Translations under genes and position numbers: made by a program
Notes under the pieces: model-generated
The model's input: only the letters and a program-made list of their open reading frames with translations
The model's database searches: none
What the model was told of the DNA's origin: nothing
Part shown: piece by piece, positions 26,569 to 39,144 of the stretch
Layout: each line of letters starts with the position of its first letter
Numbering within the stretch: position 1 is the first letter of the stretch
Assembly: GCA_016987375.1 (NCBI GenBank)
Contig: PJRA01000343.1
Location: 321,405 to 371,871 of the forward strand
DNA from: Brachionus koreanus
Taxonomy: Eukaryota; Rotifera; Eurotatoria; Ploima; Brachionidae
DNA: 50,467 bases
Direction of reading: 5' to 3'

Positions 26569-28237
26569 AAGAAAATCTGTTAAAAAGCCTGGCTAAAAAT
26601 CAAGCAAAACGAAAAGAAAAGATAAAATGGTCGTGAAAACTTAAAGTCCATCAATTCTAATTATAAACAACAAGCAAATTCAGTTATCAAATATACAAAG
26701 AAATATTTAATTAATTAGAAATAAAAAGAATGGCTTGTTCGAAGGTATAATTAAATTATTCCCTAAAAATTGTTTCTTACAATAAATAATTTGATAATCC
26801 AATTTATGATTTTATTTAAAAATTTGTTTATTTAAAGAAAAATAAGAGTTTTCAGGTAATTTTTATAAATATTAATGTGAGATCATATTAATAAACATTT
26901 TCATATTTGCTGTGATGGGTAATAAATCGCTTGGAAGGCGATTTCGTCAACTATTAGCTGAATAAAATTCATATCAGCTAATGTATAACCCCTTTGAGAA
27001 ATTTGAGATATTGGTTTGACAAAAAATAAATTTTTAAAATATAACTTTTCATATAACTGGTCAAGAAATTTAATTCTAATTGTTATCAAAATTAGAATTG
27101 TTTAAATTTTAATGTTAAAACATTGGGGTCTTGTGCTTCTTACCAAGACCAGAGATTTAATCTGTTAAAAAACTGACATCCAGATCACAAAACGCATAGG
27201 AGTCTATACACATCGATAATTAGCTCTATTATACTTTAATTTTGTCTTTTTCAACTATTTATTTTTAAGAGTACCATTTTGACACTAATGCTAGTAAACA
27301 ATTTTAAAAAATAAGTTTAAATATTTTATGATACTTTAAAATTAATTATAATAAATACCATCAAATTATAAACTCATCTTAGATTATTCATGGATAAATA
27401 AAAGAAAAAAAATTAAAAAAAATATGATTTTTTTTTTAAATTTTTTTGAAAGTAAAATAAAACTAATTTGAAAGTGGAATGATCGTCCATTTGAAGATAA
27501 TACTTGTTAAAAAAAAGCTCAGTTTTTTTTCTAGAAATTAAAAAAAAAAATTTTAATGTAATTTTGACAAAGGATCGAAAAAATTTTTGATAATTTCTGA
27601 TATTTTTTAATTTAAAAAATTATCGTATATTGTCTTTTAATGCATTAGTTCACTAGTTTTACTTAATAATAAAATAAATTTTTTCTTCAATTTTTTTGGT
27701 TTATTAATATTGATTCAATAAAATGATAAGAGCTACAAAACTGAGTGTTAGAGAATTTATAATTTTTACAGAAAAACCTTAACATGTTTCATATTGGTAA
27801 TCTTGTGATACACTGACCTTAGACATTGTTAAATTATTAACCAACAGAAGAATAAACTTAGAACTATTAAATCAATACGATTTCTTGAGCATGGACATAG
27901 CATAAGGAGATGCAAGGGAAAAGGCAAAAGATCGACTTAAATGAAAATCAAAAGTAATGACCTTATTCTCCTCAAGAAGTGAATAACGAAAAAAATAATT
28001 AATTAATAAGATAACGTAAATATTTAAATTAAAAAATAGCATTAAATCAACGTTTTTAATCAGGAGCATGCAAAAATTTTTACATATTTTTTGATAAAAT
28101 TTCGTAATAAAAATTAATAAAGTTTTTCACACTATACACATTTGAAAAATATTTTTAGATTATGTTTTAAGAAAAAGAGTAAATTGTTGTGCAATTCTAT
28201 ATTTTTAATAAATATTTAAAGTTTTTCTTTGCGCCAC
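26569..28237. other. intergenic, no gene recognised
   Basis: 1.7 kb between INTS12 and GCN1. Immediately after the INTS12 stop, an alternative frame may complete that protein (to about 26636). A 62-codon minus-strand stretch at 26901-27089 (Q-R-G-Y-T-L-A-D-M-N-F-I-Q-L-I-V-D-E) and a 65-codon one at 27872-28069 look somewhat protein-like, but I cannot assign them; they may be retroelement debris. A 7 bp perfect-stem hairpin lies at 27127-27150 in a locally GC-richer patch (27120-27220). Confidence 0.4.
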
Positions 28238-31200
28238 ATGTTATTAAAATTAATAGTTGAAATGGAAATTATTAAAGAATTTGCGTACAAGTCAACTTCG
28301 TCGAGTTTAAAGGAAAGAAAAAAACTATTCGAGAAAGTATTTGAAGTTCTAGAAAATCGTTTAGAACATAATATTCCTGATTCTGCGTACAAGGGTTTAT
28401 CAAAAATTAATTATTACTTATTTCCAATTTATATCGACAAATTATCAAAAGAATATTTGATAAAGTTGAACAATTATTTGATTGAAATCGATTGTGAGTC
28501 CTCTTTAAAGATTATACTAACATCTTTAGAGATTCATTCGAAAAATTTAATCGGTCATCCAAACAGATCATCATCAACCCTAAGTCTTTATGGACAGGAT
28601 ATTTTGAATGGATTAATAAAGAGTATTTATGCCAAAAGCAAAATTGATTTTCTTAAAGATGAAATTAATAGAATATCAAAAATATACTCAAATTTTGCGT
28701 TAGTTGGTTATTCGTTTTATTCCGGTCGATATTTCAATATAAGTTACAAAAAATTAAAACTAATTCTTGATGAATTGCCATCAATTTGCTCAAGTTTTAC
28801 GAGTTCACTTATAACAGGCAGTGATATTGCAAAAAATCTTTTGATCCTCGGATATCTGCTAAAATATTTTTCGGACAGTAAAAATGATCTATATTTTGAT
28901 CTAAAGAATTCAATCATGAAAATTTATGACGAAAATATGATTGAATCTCGTTTGAAAATTGATATTTGGTTAATGCAAGCTAGCAATTTCTTTTTGAAAT
29001 ATGTGACCAAGGAAGATTTTAAAGAAAAATTTCTGCCAGAAATAAAGCGATCCCTACTTAGAAATCCGGAAATAATATTACAACGTTTAGGATTGATTTT
29101 TAAAGATTTGAATATCGATTTCGATGATATCTATTCAGAATTGATATCTTCTTTAAATTCTCAGTTAATAAGTAAAGACGAAAACATTCAGATTGAAACA
29201 ATAAAAGTATTTAAAGTTTTAACTGATCACTGCAGGAATGATGAGTCTTTACAAACTATAATAAAGAGTCTTTTTGATATATTAATTCAAAATCAAGGAA
29301 AATTTTTAACCACAAATCAAAAACAGTCAGTAATAACAGCAATTGGAAATAGTTGTGGAAATTTATTGTCTTCGAAACAAGAAACTTCAATTCTTCTTTT
29401 AAATTCTTTTAAAGAATATCTAAAGACAGAAACAAACGAGCAAACAATTATCAATTGCTTTCAACAGTTAGACAATCTATTGAAAAATTTACAGATCTGT
29501 ACTTTTTCAGATGAAGTAATTTTAAAAATCAAAGAATTTTTGAAAAATCAGCTAAATATAAAAAGTTACACAAATAACATTCGTAGCAATATTTTTCAAG
29601 TCATTTCTTCAATTTTTTGGGCAGAAAAGTTGAGGCGACACTTGGTAGATTTTAAAAGCCTTTGTGTGTCATCATTAGAAAAGCTCAATAGTCAGGTTAT
29701 AGCAAATAATTCATCTAGTAATGAAGCGATTTCAGTTTCATTAATTTTAGCATTGATTCCAAATAATATTTATTCTACAGAATCAAATGAATCGGATATT
29801 TTAACGTTAATCGATTCAAAAAGAAACATTTTTACGAATGAGAAATTTATATGCAGCCTAAACGAAAAAGGTTTTAGTTTGTTCATACTTTTATTCGAAC
29901 GTCTTTTGGAAATTAATTCAAATAAAGCAAACGAATTTGATATCAAGTAAGCCTTATTAATTAATGTCAAAATTTTTAATGTCTTTATTTATAGAAATTG
30001 GATGGTTGGATTCCTCTATGTATTGATGAACCCAAAATTTAGTATTCGACATGAAGCGCAAAATGTTTTAAAAAGAATGTTAAACTGGGCTTCTTATTCG
30101 CTTATCGTATCTCTAATAGAATTGATCGAAAATTGTCTTCAGTTATTTATAACAGAAAAAGACTCAATTGAACGCGATAATGCTTCAAACAAAAATTGTC
30201 CGTCTAACAAATCGATTTGTGAACTTTTGCTTATAATTTCGTCGGTGCAAAATTTGAAAAAATCAGAAGTGGATGATCTAACAAACAGACTTGTTCTTAT
30301 TGCTGGTATTCCTTTTTGTTTTCAAACTGACAAGCAAATTTATGAAAAATGTCTCATTAGACTTTTAAAGCAAAATCCAACGTATGAAATTAATTTCAGA
30401 GAACTAATTAAAGATCAGGCGTCCAATTTGATACATTTTACGATCGGTACAGAAAATTTGGATGAAAAACAGCTCAATACAGTTGAAATTTTGTGCCGAT
30501 TAGATTACAAAAAATATTTGAAATTAGCTGTGGAAACTGCAATTTTACATTTAAACAATAATCTTGATAGACTTCAAAAAATTAGCTCTGAAGAGTATCA
30601 AATAATGAAAACTAAACCTGGCGATTTATTTGATAAATCATTAATTGATAATTATTTGAAGCAGCAGCGAGAATCTTCTTCGCAAACAAATATCAAACGT
30701 GAGAATAAAACCTATAGTTATAAGGAACAGCTAGCAGATATCGAATTGAAAAAAGAACTTGATGCAAAAAAAGGAACAAGATCTGAAATTTCAATGTCGA
30801 TTGAAAAAATCAAAGCTCAAATGAGCCAAAAACAAAGAGAATTGTTAAATGCTCAAATTGAGAAGGAAGAAAAAATACGAAATGAAATGATCAATCTAGA
30901 TAATACGATAAAAAAATCTTTTCAAATATTGATACATGCAATTAGAGGAAATTATGATGAGTTTTCATTTTATATTCTTAAAATTACCAGGTTATTCATT
31001 TTGCTTATTAGATCGCCATTATGTCAACATTATATAATTAATGTTTTTCATGAACTTGATTTAAATAATCAAATAATTTTTGCTTTTGTTCGTCTTTCTA
31101 GTTTATCAAATGATCTAGATTCTTGCTGGACACAAGAGCCTTTAAATAAAATGATTAAACGTCTAATAATCTCAATTAACCGAGAAAGAATATTTAATCC

Positions 31201-34200
31201 TTTCAAACCGGCTTTGTACTACCCTTTTTTAAAATGTGCTCTGGATTATTCATCATTGGAAGAAGAAGACTATCAACAAATTGTTGAAATAATTGAAATT
31301 TATTGTAACAATCGATATAACCAGCTTGACAATCATCTTAGATCATATATTCCTGATTTTAGATCAATCGTTGATAACTTTCCAAGTGCAGAATATATTA
31401 ATCTTCTATTAAATATTATAATTGTCTCAAAAAACAAAAATTTCAATTACAATTTAATTTCTAAAACAAGTGAAACAATTAGAAATTTTATTTTATTTAC
31501 AAATAAATTATTAATTAATTCTGAAATCAACTTGACAGATAGTAAAATTGAGTTTATGAAAACTTACAATTCTGAATTAAACGAACTTACTCAGGGATTG
31601 TTTAGCCCAATTAATTCGGTTAGAGAAACATGTCTTAATTGTATCAGTATATTGATAAATAATAGAAATTTATTCTTAATTGAAAAGCCAAAATTTATGT
31701 CATATGACCATATTTTTACTGAGTTAAAACGAGGAATAATAATAAATTGTCATGACTCATCAGAATCAAATAAATTGGTAGCAGAAAAAATATGGAAAGA
31801 AGGTTCTTTTGAATCCGATGACAAACTATGCTTAGATTTGATAAAAGACTTAGTACATTCTGCTGAAAATGTTCGTTATAGTGCTGCAGATGCACTTGCT
31901 GATCTAGTTGAAAAAAAACACCAATTTCTTATAGAGACGATCACTAAATCACTAATACAGCTCTATGAAAATTACAATATTTTAAACGAACCAGTAAAAG
32001 ATAAATTTGGTCGAATAGACTCTACTCAGATCAATATCGATGAATATGAGAAGAGAATTGGAATAGCCCAAGGTTTAATTAATTTATCTCAAGCTATTCC
32101 CAAAAGCAATACTGACTTAATAGTAATAATATTCAAATTTTTGGTTGATCAAGGAATGAATGACAGAAATCAAATAGTGAGAAACAAAATGTTAGAAGCT
32201 TCTATTGAATCTTTAAATATTCATGGAAAGGATAATATCAACAGTCTTTTGCCTCTTTTTGAGAAATTTTTACAAGATGCACCAAAAGATGCGTCTTATG
32301 ATTCAGTGAGACAAAATGTCATTATCTCTATGGCAACTTTAGCTAAACACTTAGATAAAGATGATACTAAAATTGCACCCATAATAGACAAACTTGTTCA
32401 GGCTCTACAAACGCCATCACAACAGGTCCAAGAAGCAGTTGCGAATTGTTTGCCCCCGTTGGTTGAATCAATAAAATCTCAAGTTCCTAATTATATAAAT
32501 CAACTATTGAATAAGCTTTTTTCGGCTCAAACTTATGGAGAAAGACGAGGTGCCGCTTATGGCCTTGCCGGCATGATTAAGGGATCTGGAATTATTTTGT
32601 TGAGGAAACAAAATGTCCTTCAAAGACTAAATGAAGCTATTAATAACAAAAATGAAACAAAACAAAGAGAAGGCGCTTTAATTGGATATGAAATGCTTTG
32701 CATTCTGTTAGGAAAACTATTTGAACCTTACAGTGTTGAAATATTGCCAAATCTTTTGATTTGTTTTGGCGACAGTGATGAATCCGTACGCCAAGCAGCT
32801 GATGATTGTGCTAAAGTTATAATGAAAAACTTAACTGCTACAGGTGTAAAAATGATATTACCAAAATTACTAGAAAGATTAGGCGAAGATGAATCTTGGC
32901 GAACAAAATGTGGTTCTGTAGAACTCTTAGGAAATATGGCTCATTGTGCTCCGAAGCAATTATCTACTTGCTTACCAAGTATAGTTCCAAAACTCATAGA
33001 AATTCTATCAGATTCACATGTAAAAGTTCAAAAAGCTGGTGCTCAAGCCTTGCGCCACATTGGTTCTGTAATAAAAAATCCTGAAATATTATCCATAACC
33101 AATATATTGTTGGAAGCATTGCAAGATCCTGCAGTTAAAACGTCGAAAGCATTGCAAGTTTTATTAGAAACTAAATTTGTCCATTTTATTGATGCTCCTT
33201 CTCTTGCACTTATTATCCCAGTGGTAAAACGAGCTTTTCAAGATCGCTCAACAGAAATCCGTAAAATGGCAGCTCAAATAATGGGAAATATGTATTCGCT
33301 TACTGATCAAAAAGATTTAACTCCCTATTTGCCATCAATTATACCAGGATTAAAACTTAGCTTACTAGATCCAGTTCCAGAGGTGAGAGCTGTATCCTCT
33401 AAAGCTCTGGGAGCTATGATTAAAGTTATAGGTGAAAATGATTTATCTTTAATAATTACTTGGCTAATGGATAAATTGGTCTCTGAAATAAGTTCTGTAG
33501 ATAGATCAGGTGCTGCCCAAGGTCTAAGTGAAGTATTTGGTGCTCTAGGAGTGGTAAAATTAGAAAAATCAATGCCAGAAATAATTGAAAGGGCGATTCA
33601 AAACGATTTATCTCCTTTCATTAGAGACGGCTATTTAATGATGTTTATTTATTTGCCACTAACATTTGGAGATACCTTTATTCCTTATATCGGATTAATT
33701 ATTCAGCCTATCTTAAAAGCTCTTGCAGATGACTCTGAATTTCTTAGAGATACGGCAATTAAAGCAGGACAGAGAATAGTCAACATGTATGCAGACTGTG
33801 CTATAAATTTATTTTTACCTGAATTGGAAAAAGGATTATTTGATTTAAATTGGCGAATAAGATTTTCAAGTGTGCAACTATTAGGTGACCTCCTATACAA
33901 AATAAGTGGTGTAATAGGAAAAATGACAACTGAAAGTGCGCATGAAGATGATAATTTTGGAACTGAAAAAGGTTCAATAGCTATTATTAATGCTTTGGGA
34001 ATTGAAAGAAGAAATATCATATACTCAGGCTTGTACATGGGTAGATCTGACACATCGTTGCAAGTGAGACAAGCAGCTTTGCATATATGGAAAGTAATAG
34101 TTTCTAATACACCTAAAACATTAAAAGAAATTCTTTCTACGTTATTTCATATACTTTTAAACTGTTTATCGAGTTCAAATAGCGATAAGAGACAAATAGC

Positions 34201-36475
34201 AGCATCAACTCTCGTTGATATTGTCAAAAAACTTGGTGAAAGAATTTTACCGGACATTATACCCATACTTGAAAAAGGCTTAAACACAGAATCTTCTGAT
34301 CAAAGACAGGGTGTTTGTATAGCGTTAAGCGAAATTATGTCTAATATTAGCAGAGACAATCTTTTAATATTTTCTGATAATTTGATACCAACTGTAAGGA
34401 AAGCATTGATGGATCGTTCACCTGAAGTAAGATCAAATGCTGCAAAGACTTTCGATAACCTTCATTCAATGATAGGAGTTAAAGCTCTAGAAGAAGTATG
34501 CTTAAATCTATATGGAGAGTTAAAAAGCTCTGACTTAGAAAACTCTGAAAGAGCTCTTGATGCTTTGAAGCAAATTATGCTGATAAAAAGCCGTGCAATT
34601 CTACCGTTTTTGATACCACATTTGACTACTCCTCCAATCAATATGAATGCATTGTGTAAATTATGCTCTGCCACCAATACTGAAGTTTTGAGTAAACATT
34701 TGAATAAAGTTATAATATCTTTGTTACAAGCTCTGTCTTCCACATATAAGACTAACTTAGATTCTTCGAACGATTCTAAACATTCTGAATGGGTCAATGA
34801 ATGTGAACAATTGTTACTTTCTATTCATGATATGGATGGAGTAAAAACTTTAATAAGTGAATTAATTCAAAATGCTGTTAATCCGGATAAAAACATGCAT
34901 GTCAAAATGGCTGCATTGGATATGCTAGGCTGGTTTTGTTCAAAAACATCAGCTGATTATTCAGAATATAATGATGAATTAATTAAATCTTTATTGAGTC
35001 TATTAAGTGACACCAACAAACTTATTTTAGAAAAATCATGGCTGTGTATTTATCAAATAGTTCAAAGACTAAATGGGGCAGCTTTAACATTAAGACTACC
35101 AGTTATTCGACAATCACTACGGTCTATGTCTAAATTTAATTTTCAAAACATCAATCAAATTTATAATTTAAATTATCAAGCATTGAATTCGGTAAATTTG
35201 CCTGGATTTTGTTTACCTAAAAAAGGAATTAGTTGCATTCTTCCAATATTTAAAGAAGGGCTTCTAAATGGTTCATCAGATATTAAAGAGCAATCAGCTC
35301 AAATTCTTTGTGAGTGCATTAAATTATCTGATGGTGAATCTCTCAAGTCAAGTGTTATGGCTATTACTGGTCCCCTAATTCGTGTTCTGGGTGAAAGATA
35401 TAATTCGAGTGTTAAATCTGCTATTTTAGATGCTATTTATCTACTGCTCTTAAAAGTTAATATCACACTAAAACCCTTTTTACCTCAGCTGCAACCAACT
35501 TTTATTAAAAATCTTTCTGACAACAATAGAAATGTTAGACTTAAATCTGGCTATGCATTGGCAAATTTACTCGAGATGAGTCTAAAAAAAGATTCTGTTT
35601 TAATTGACATTTTAAATTTGACACAAAATGCAAGTGAATTACAATTTAAAGAAACATATCTAAATACAATTAAATTATGCATAATAAGTATTGGTCCAAA
35701 ACTAAGTCAGGAAACGAAACAGCGTATCTTCGAAATTTTAAAAGATGAGGAATATTTTTATTCAACTGAGCAATCAATTCGTTCAGTGAGTGCTGGAATT
35801 TTAGGTTCATTGCTTAATATTTTAGACGATAAAAAATATGACACATTTTTTGATGACCTTATTGATTACGATAAATATTCGAGCAAACCATGGATTTTTC
35901 TTCAATCAAATTGCATGTGTATTTCTTCAACTTTACAATTTTCTACTTCAAAACGCAAAAGATTTGACGAAAATTTATTTAAATTTCTTAAGAAATGTTC
36001 ACAATCGGAAAATATCCATGTATGCATGAGTTCAATTAGAGCTATTTGCTTCATTTTGAATTCTGATTTAAAAAATGAAATTAAATCGGATGCTAATTTG
36101 ACAAATGCTTTAGCCAGATGTATCAATCACAACTCGAATGAAATAAAGCTCCTTTCAGTTCAAATAATTTCTTTTCTTTGCACTATAAATGAAAAGCCGT
36201 TTGATTCTGAAGTAATTAAAATTTTTGTACCAATGTTAATTAACGGTACAAGAGAAAAAGCTTCCTTTATTAGATCAGCTAGTGAAATTGCTCTAATAAA
36301 AATGCTCAAACTGAAGACAGATAAGAGTTTGTATCACGAAGCTAGAAACTTGCTGGGAACAATGAAAGATTCTTTTGAAGATTGCATTGAAACTATAAAC
36401 AAGGAAAACTTTAATATCCAAGCGATAAATATAAACGAATTTAATATAGAAGAAACGTTATTGAAATTGGATTAA
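28238..36475 (+). CDS. GCN1: GCN1, ribosome-collision sensor and GCN2 activator, two exons
   Basis: GCN1 binds collided ribosomes along its length and activates the eIF2-alpha kinase GCN2 through its RWD-binding segment. Exons 28238-29946 and 29995-36475, with a 48 bp intron (GTAAGC..TATAG, phase 2), give 2729 residues (vertebrate about 2670). The protein is almost entirely HEAT repeats. A charged helix near residue 830 (M-S-Q-K-Q-R-E-L-L-N-A-Q-I-E-K-E) matches the family's conserved 'QKEML.AQL.KE'. The eEF3-like block starts near residue 1418 (R-R-G-A-A-Y-G-L-A-G-M-I-K-G) and includes G-D-S-D-E-S-V-R-Q-A and S-W-R-T-K-C-G-S-V-E-L-L-G. The RWD-binding region falls near residues 2350-2450. The first ATG in frame is 28238; a second at 28262 (M-E-I-I-K-E) is equally plausible. 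The near-absence of introns in 8 kb contrasts with the RGS gene. Confidence 0.96.
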
Positions 36476-37170
36476 TTACTTTTAAGTTCCAAATAAATTT
36501 TAAAGTTAGATAAATAGAACTTATTTAATCTAATAAAGCTTATGATAAAAATTCCTTTTTTTAACAAGCTAAAATCAATATATATTTGCCAAGTCATAAT
36601 TCTAAGCCGATGCTTTGACTTAAATAATTCTTAAGACTCTGATTATGAGTTTAAAATGATATTTTTAAATTTTAATATTTTGAAATGTATGCATATCTTG
36701 ATTCAAAATAGTTTTTAGATATAGAAAAATGCAGTTAAATTTTTTTTATATTTTTCTTTTAAATAACGTAAAAATTATAAAATAAAAGTACTAAAGGGCA
36801 CATTTTTATTTCAAAAAATTATTGAGGCCACAAAATACCGTGGATTTTGTTAAAATTGAATATTCAATCTAAAATAAAGATCTCTTTTCTATGAATGCAT
36901 CATCGTTTCGTGCTTTTAACTAAGACAAAAATATTCATTTAACAATAACAACAATAAATTATCTTAGATCAAACATTTCTGTAAAAGTAATTTGAGTTTT
37001 TTTATATTAAAAAATTGCACATACTATTGAAAAAAAAAACAAAAAAAAAGCTAAATTTTCATTTGAATATTCAAAAACATTTAAGGTTTAGAACAAATGA
37101 TTTTTATTGACAGTTATAGATAATATCTTTTTTATCTAATTTAAAAAACGTTTTTTTCTGATTTTTATTT
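36476..37170. other. intergenic between convergent GCN1 and NDUFA7
   Basis: About 700 bp, AT-rich. AATAAA-like signals follow both genes (for example near 36531 on the plus strand). No coding segment is recognised. Confidence 0.5.
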
Positions 37171-37504
37171 CTAAAAGTTTTTGAAAATATTTTCAGGTGG
37201 GCTGCTTGTTCTTCTTGCATCTCTTGACTGATATTGATTTTGAGACAGTTTATGGCTCGGACCGTCTTAAAAAAAGTATTAAAAATTAATGGAAAAAATA
37301 TATTAAATGATTACTGGGTAGAATGGCTGTCTCCTCCATTCTTGATGCAAAGTTTTTTCCTTCAAAACGCAAATGAGTTTTCCATTCTCTCTTTTTGAAT
37401 TAATAAATATAAAGTTAAAAAATAAATAGAATTACTCCTCCAAAACAGAACTTTCTGAAAGCTCTCAACAATGTTCCGACATCTCTTGGAACAATACTGG
37501 ACAT
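37171..37504 (-). CDS. NDUFA7: NDUFA7-like complex I accessory subunit, three micro-exons
   Basis: NDUFA7 (B14.5a) is an accessory subunit of mitochondrial NADH:ubiquinone oxidoreductase. Exons on the minus strand: 37504-37436, 37390-37315 and 37265-37171 (69 + 76 + 95 bases), joined through 45 and 49 bp introns with GTAATT..AAAAAG and GTAATC..TTTAAG ends, give 79 residues. The joined protein has L-L-R-A-F-R-K-F then R-E-W-K-T-H-L-R-F, matching the family N-terminus. The diagnostic segment L-P-N-G-P-S-H-K-L-S-Q-N-Q-Y, then S-R-D-A-R-R, then P-P corresponds to vertebrate 'LP.GPSHKLS.NYY.TRD.RR...PP'. The signature crosses an intron, which is why no single ORF shows it. The C-terminus stops soon after the PP, about 30 residues shorter than the human protein; a further exon was not found. 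Confidence 0.85.
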
Positions 37505-39144
37505 TTTAAATTAGTATTTATACGTATTCAAATAGTTTTTTCAACGATAATTTTTTGTGTATTAATTCGTATTAATTTTATACAGACGCAAAGCATCTAT
37601 TTAAAATTATTATAATAGTTATAAAATAGGTTTGTGTTAGTTTTTAAAATTTTAAAACTAACATAACAAAATTCAGGCAGATTTTAATTTCTTCAAATTG
37701 TTTTTTAGACATAATTTGTCGATGATTTTTTCGATTTCTATTTTGGACAAACAGTTTAAATCTTTATTTTTATTTTTAATAAAAAAGGAAATCACGAAAA
37801 TATGATTAATTAGTAGCGTACCTAAATGAAAATGTCTGTTGAAAAGTCATGTTACATGATTTATGGGAAACAAGTAAAAAATTAAAACCCAATTTAGACG
37901 TTAAACATAACGATAAAAAACATAAGGATAAATTTAATTCTTAAGCATTATGCTAGACACAAAATTTACAGTTGGTTCAATGATGTTCGATTTAAAAAAA
38001 GTGCTATAATTCAATTCTTCATAAAAATGGCTATTTAGCTTGAAATCCTTTTAAATTTTTTTTTTAGATAAATATTATATCAAGTATTTTTTTATCTATT
38101 TCTTAAGTTTTAATATTTTATTTTTATTTAAAAAATATTTGATAATGAATTTAAATAGATAGATTTTAATATGTCAACAATCAATTGGTAAAAATCCGTT
38201 AAAATATGAAACAAAATTATTTATAAATTTAAATTTTTTATATAAAGAAAACTTTATATAAAATAAAAAGCGGTGATTAATTTTTACAAGAATAAAATAC
38301 TAATTTTTTATCTTTTTATTTTATATTTATTTAATTTTTGATAAAATAAAAATTATTTGAAAATTTGAGGTATAAACTTTCAATTTCTAAAATTAGCAAA
38401 ATGTTAAAAATATATAATATGTTAAAAATAGCAGATATTTAAATAAATTATTTTATGATCGCCGGTCTTGTTGTGTAGTATGCCTTGTTAATGAGCTATT
38501 TTATAGAATTTTTAATCAATCAAAGAATTTAAGTTTTAAATTTTTAAAAATAAAAGGTTAAAAAACCCTGGTGCTTTAAAGTGTTAATTATACTGTTTTA
38601 AACTCGTTATTTTTTCTTCTTTTTAATATTATTATTGATTAATTTCGGATTGAAATTAGTTTTAGAAAATTCAATTGTTATTTTAAAAAATTTTGAGTTC
38701 TTTAAAAATTTTTTACCTGAATTTTATTCATTTTATTTTTATATTTTTGGAAAAACATTAATTTATTCTTTAATTAATAATTTTCTATTGACTGATAAAA
38801 AATTGTAATATTGCTTATTTTATCAAATTAAATCCCTAAAAAACAAAAATTTATCATTTCGAAAAAAATGATTTAAAAAAATATGACAAAATTACAAGTT
38901 AAATATGTTAAAATAAAGTTAACGAAAATTTTATCAAAATTTCAATGATAAACCTTTAATTTGCTTGATCAGCAAAATTTTATAACTTGTAATGGTTTTT
39001 TAAGGATTCTTCTAGAAATTTTTGCCGAGCTTAGTTTTGCAAGAACGCTAAGATCAAAAATATGCAATCTCTCTTAAACATTTCTTAAAAGGATAAAAAA
39101 GAAAATTTCTAAAACTAAAAATTTTTTTAAAAATTATTTTGAAA
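37505..39144. other. intergenic between divergent NDUFA7 and aldehyde dehydrogenase
   Basis: 1.6 kb that should hold both promoters. A near-perfect 40-base palindrome lies at 37631-37670 (TTTGTGTTAG, A/T centre, CTAACATAACAAA). A slightly GC-richer patch at 38455-38495 has no recognisable frame. Otherwise AT-rich with no coding signal. Confidence 0.45.
37631..37670. repeat. near-perfect palindrome
   Basis: TTTGTGTTAGTTTTTAAAAT on the left pairs with TTTAAAACTAACATAACAAA on the right with few mismatches and almost no loop. It could be a tiny foldback element or a DNA-hairpin site in the bidirectional promoter region. Confidence 0.5.

Noticed and set aside
33703..36126. Minus-strand ORFs of 74-116 codons and short plus-strand alternatives
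   Set aside because: They are shadows of the GCN1 exon in other frames with no independent motif.
38455..38500. GC-richer patch as a possible tRNA or exon
   Set aside because: No cloverleaf, no A/B box, and no open frame of useful length.
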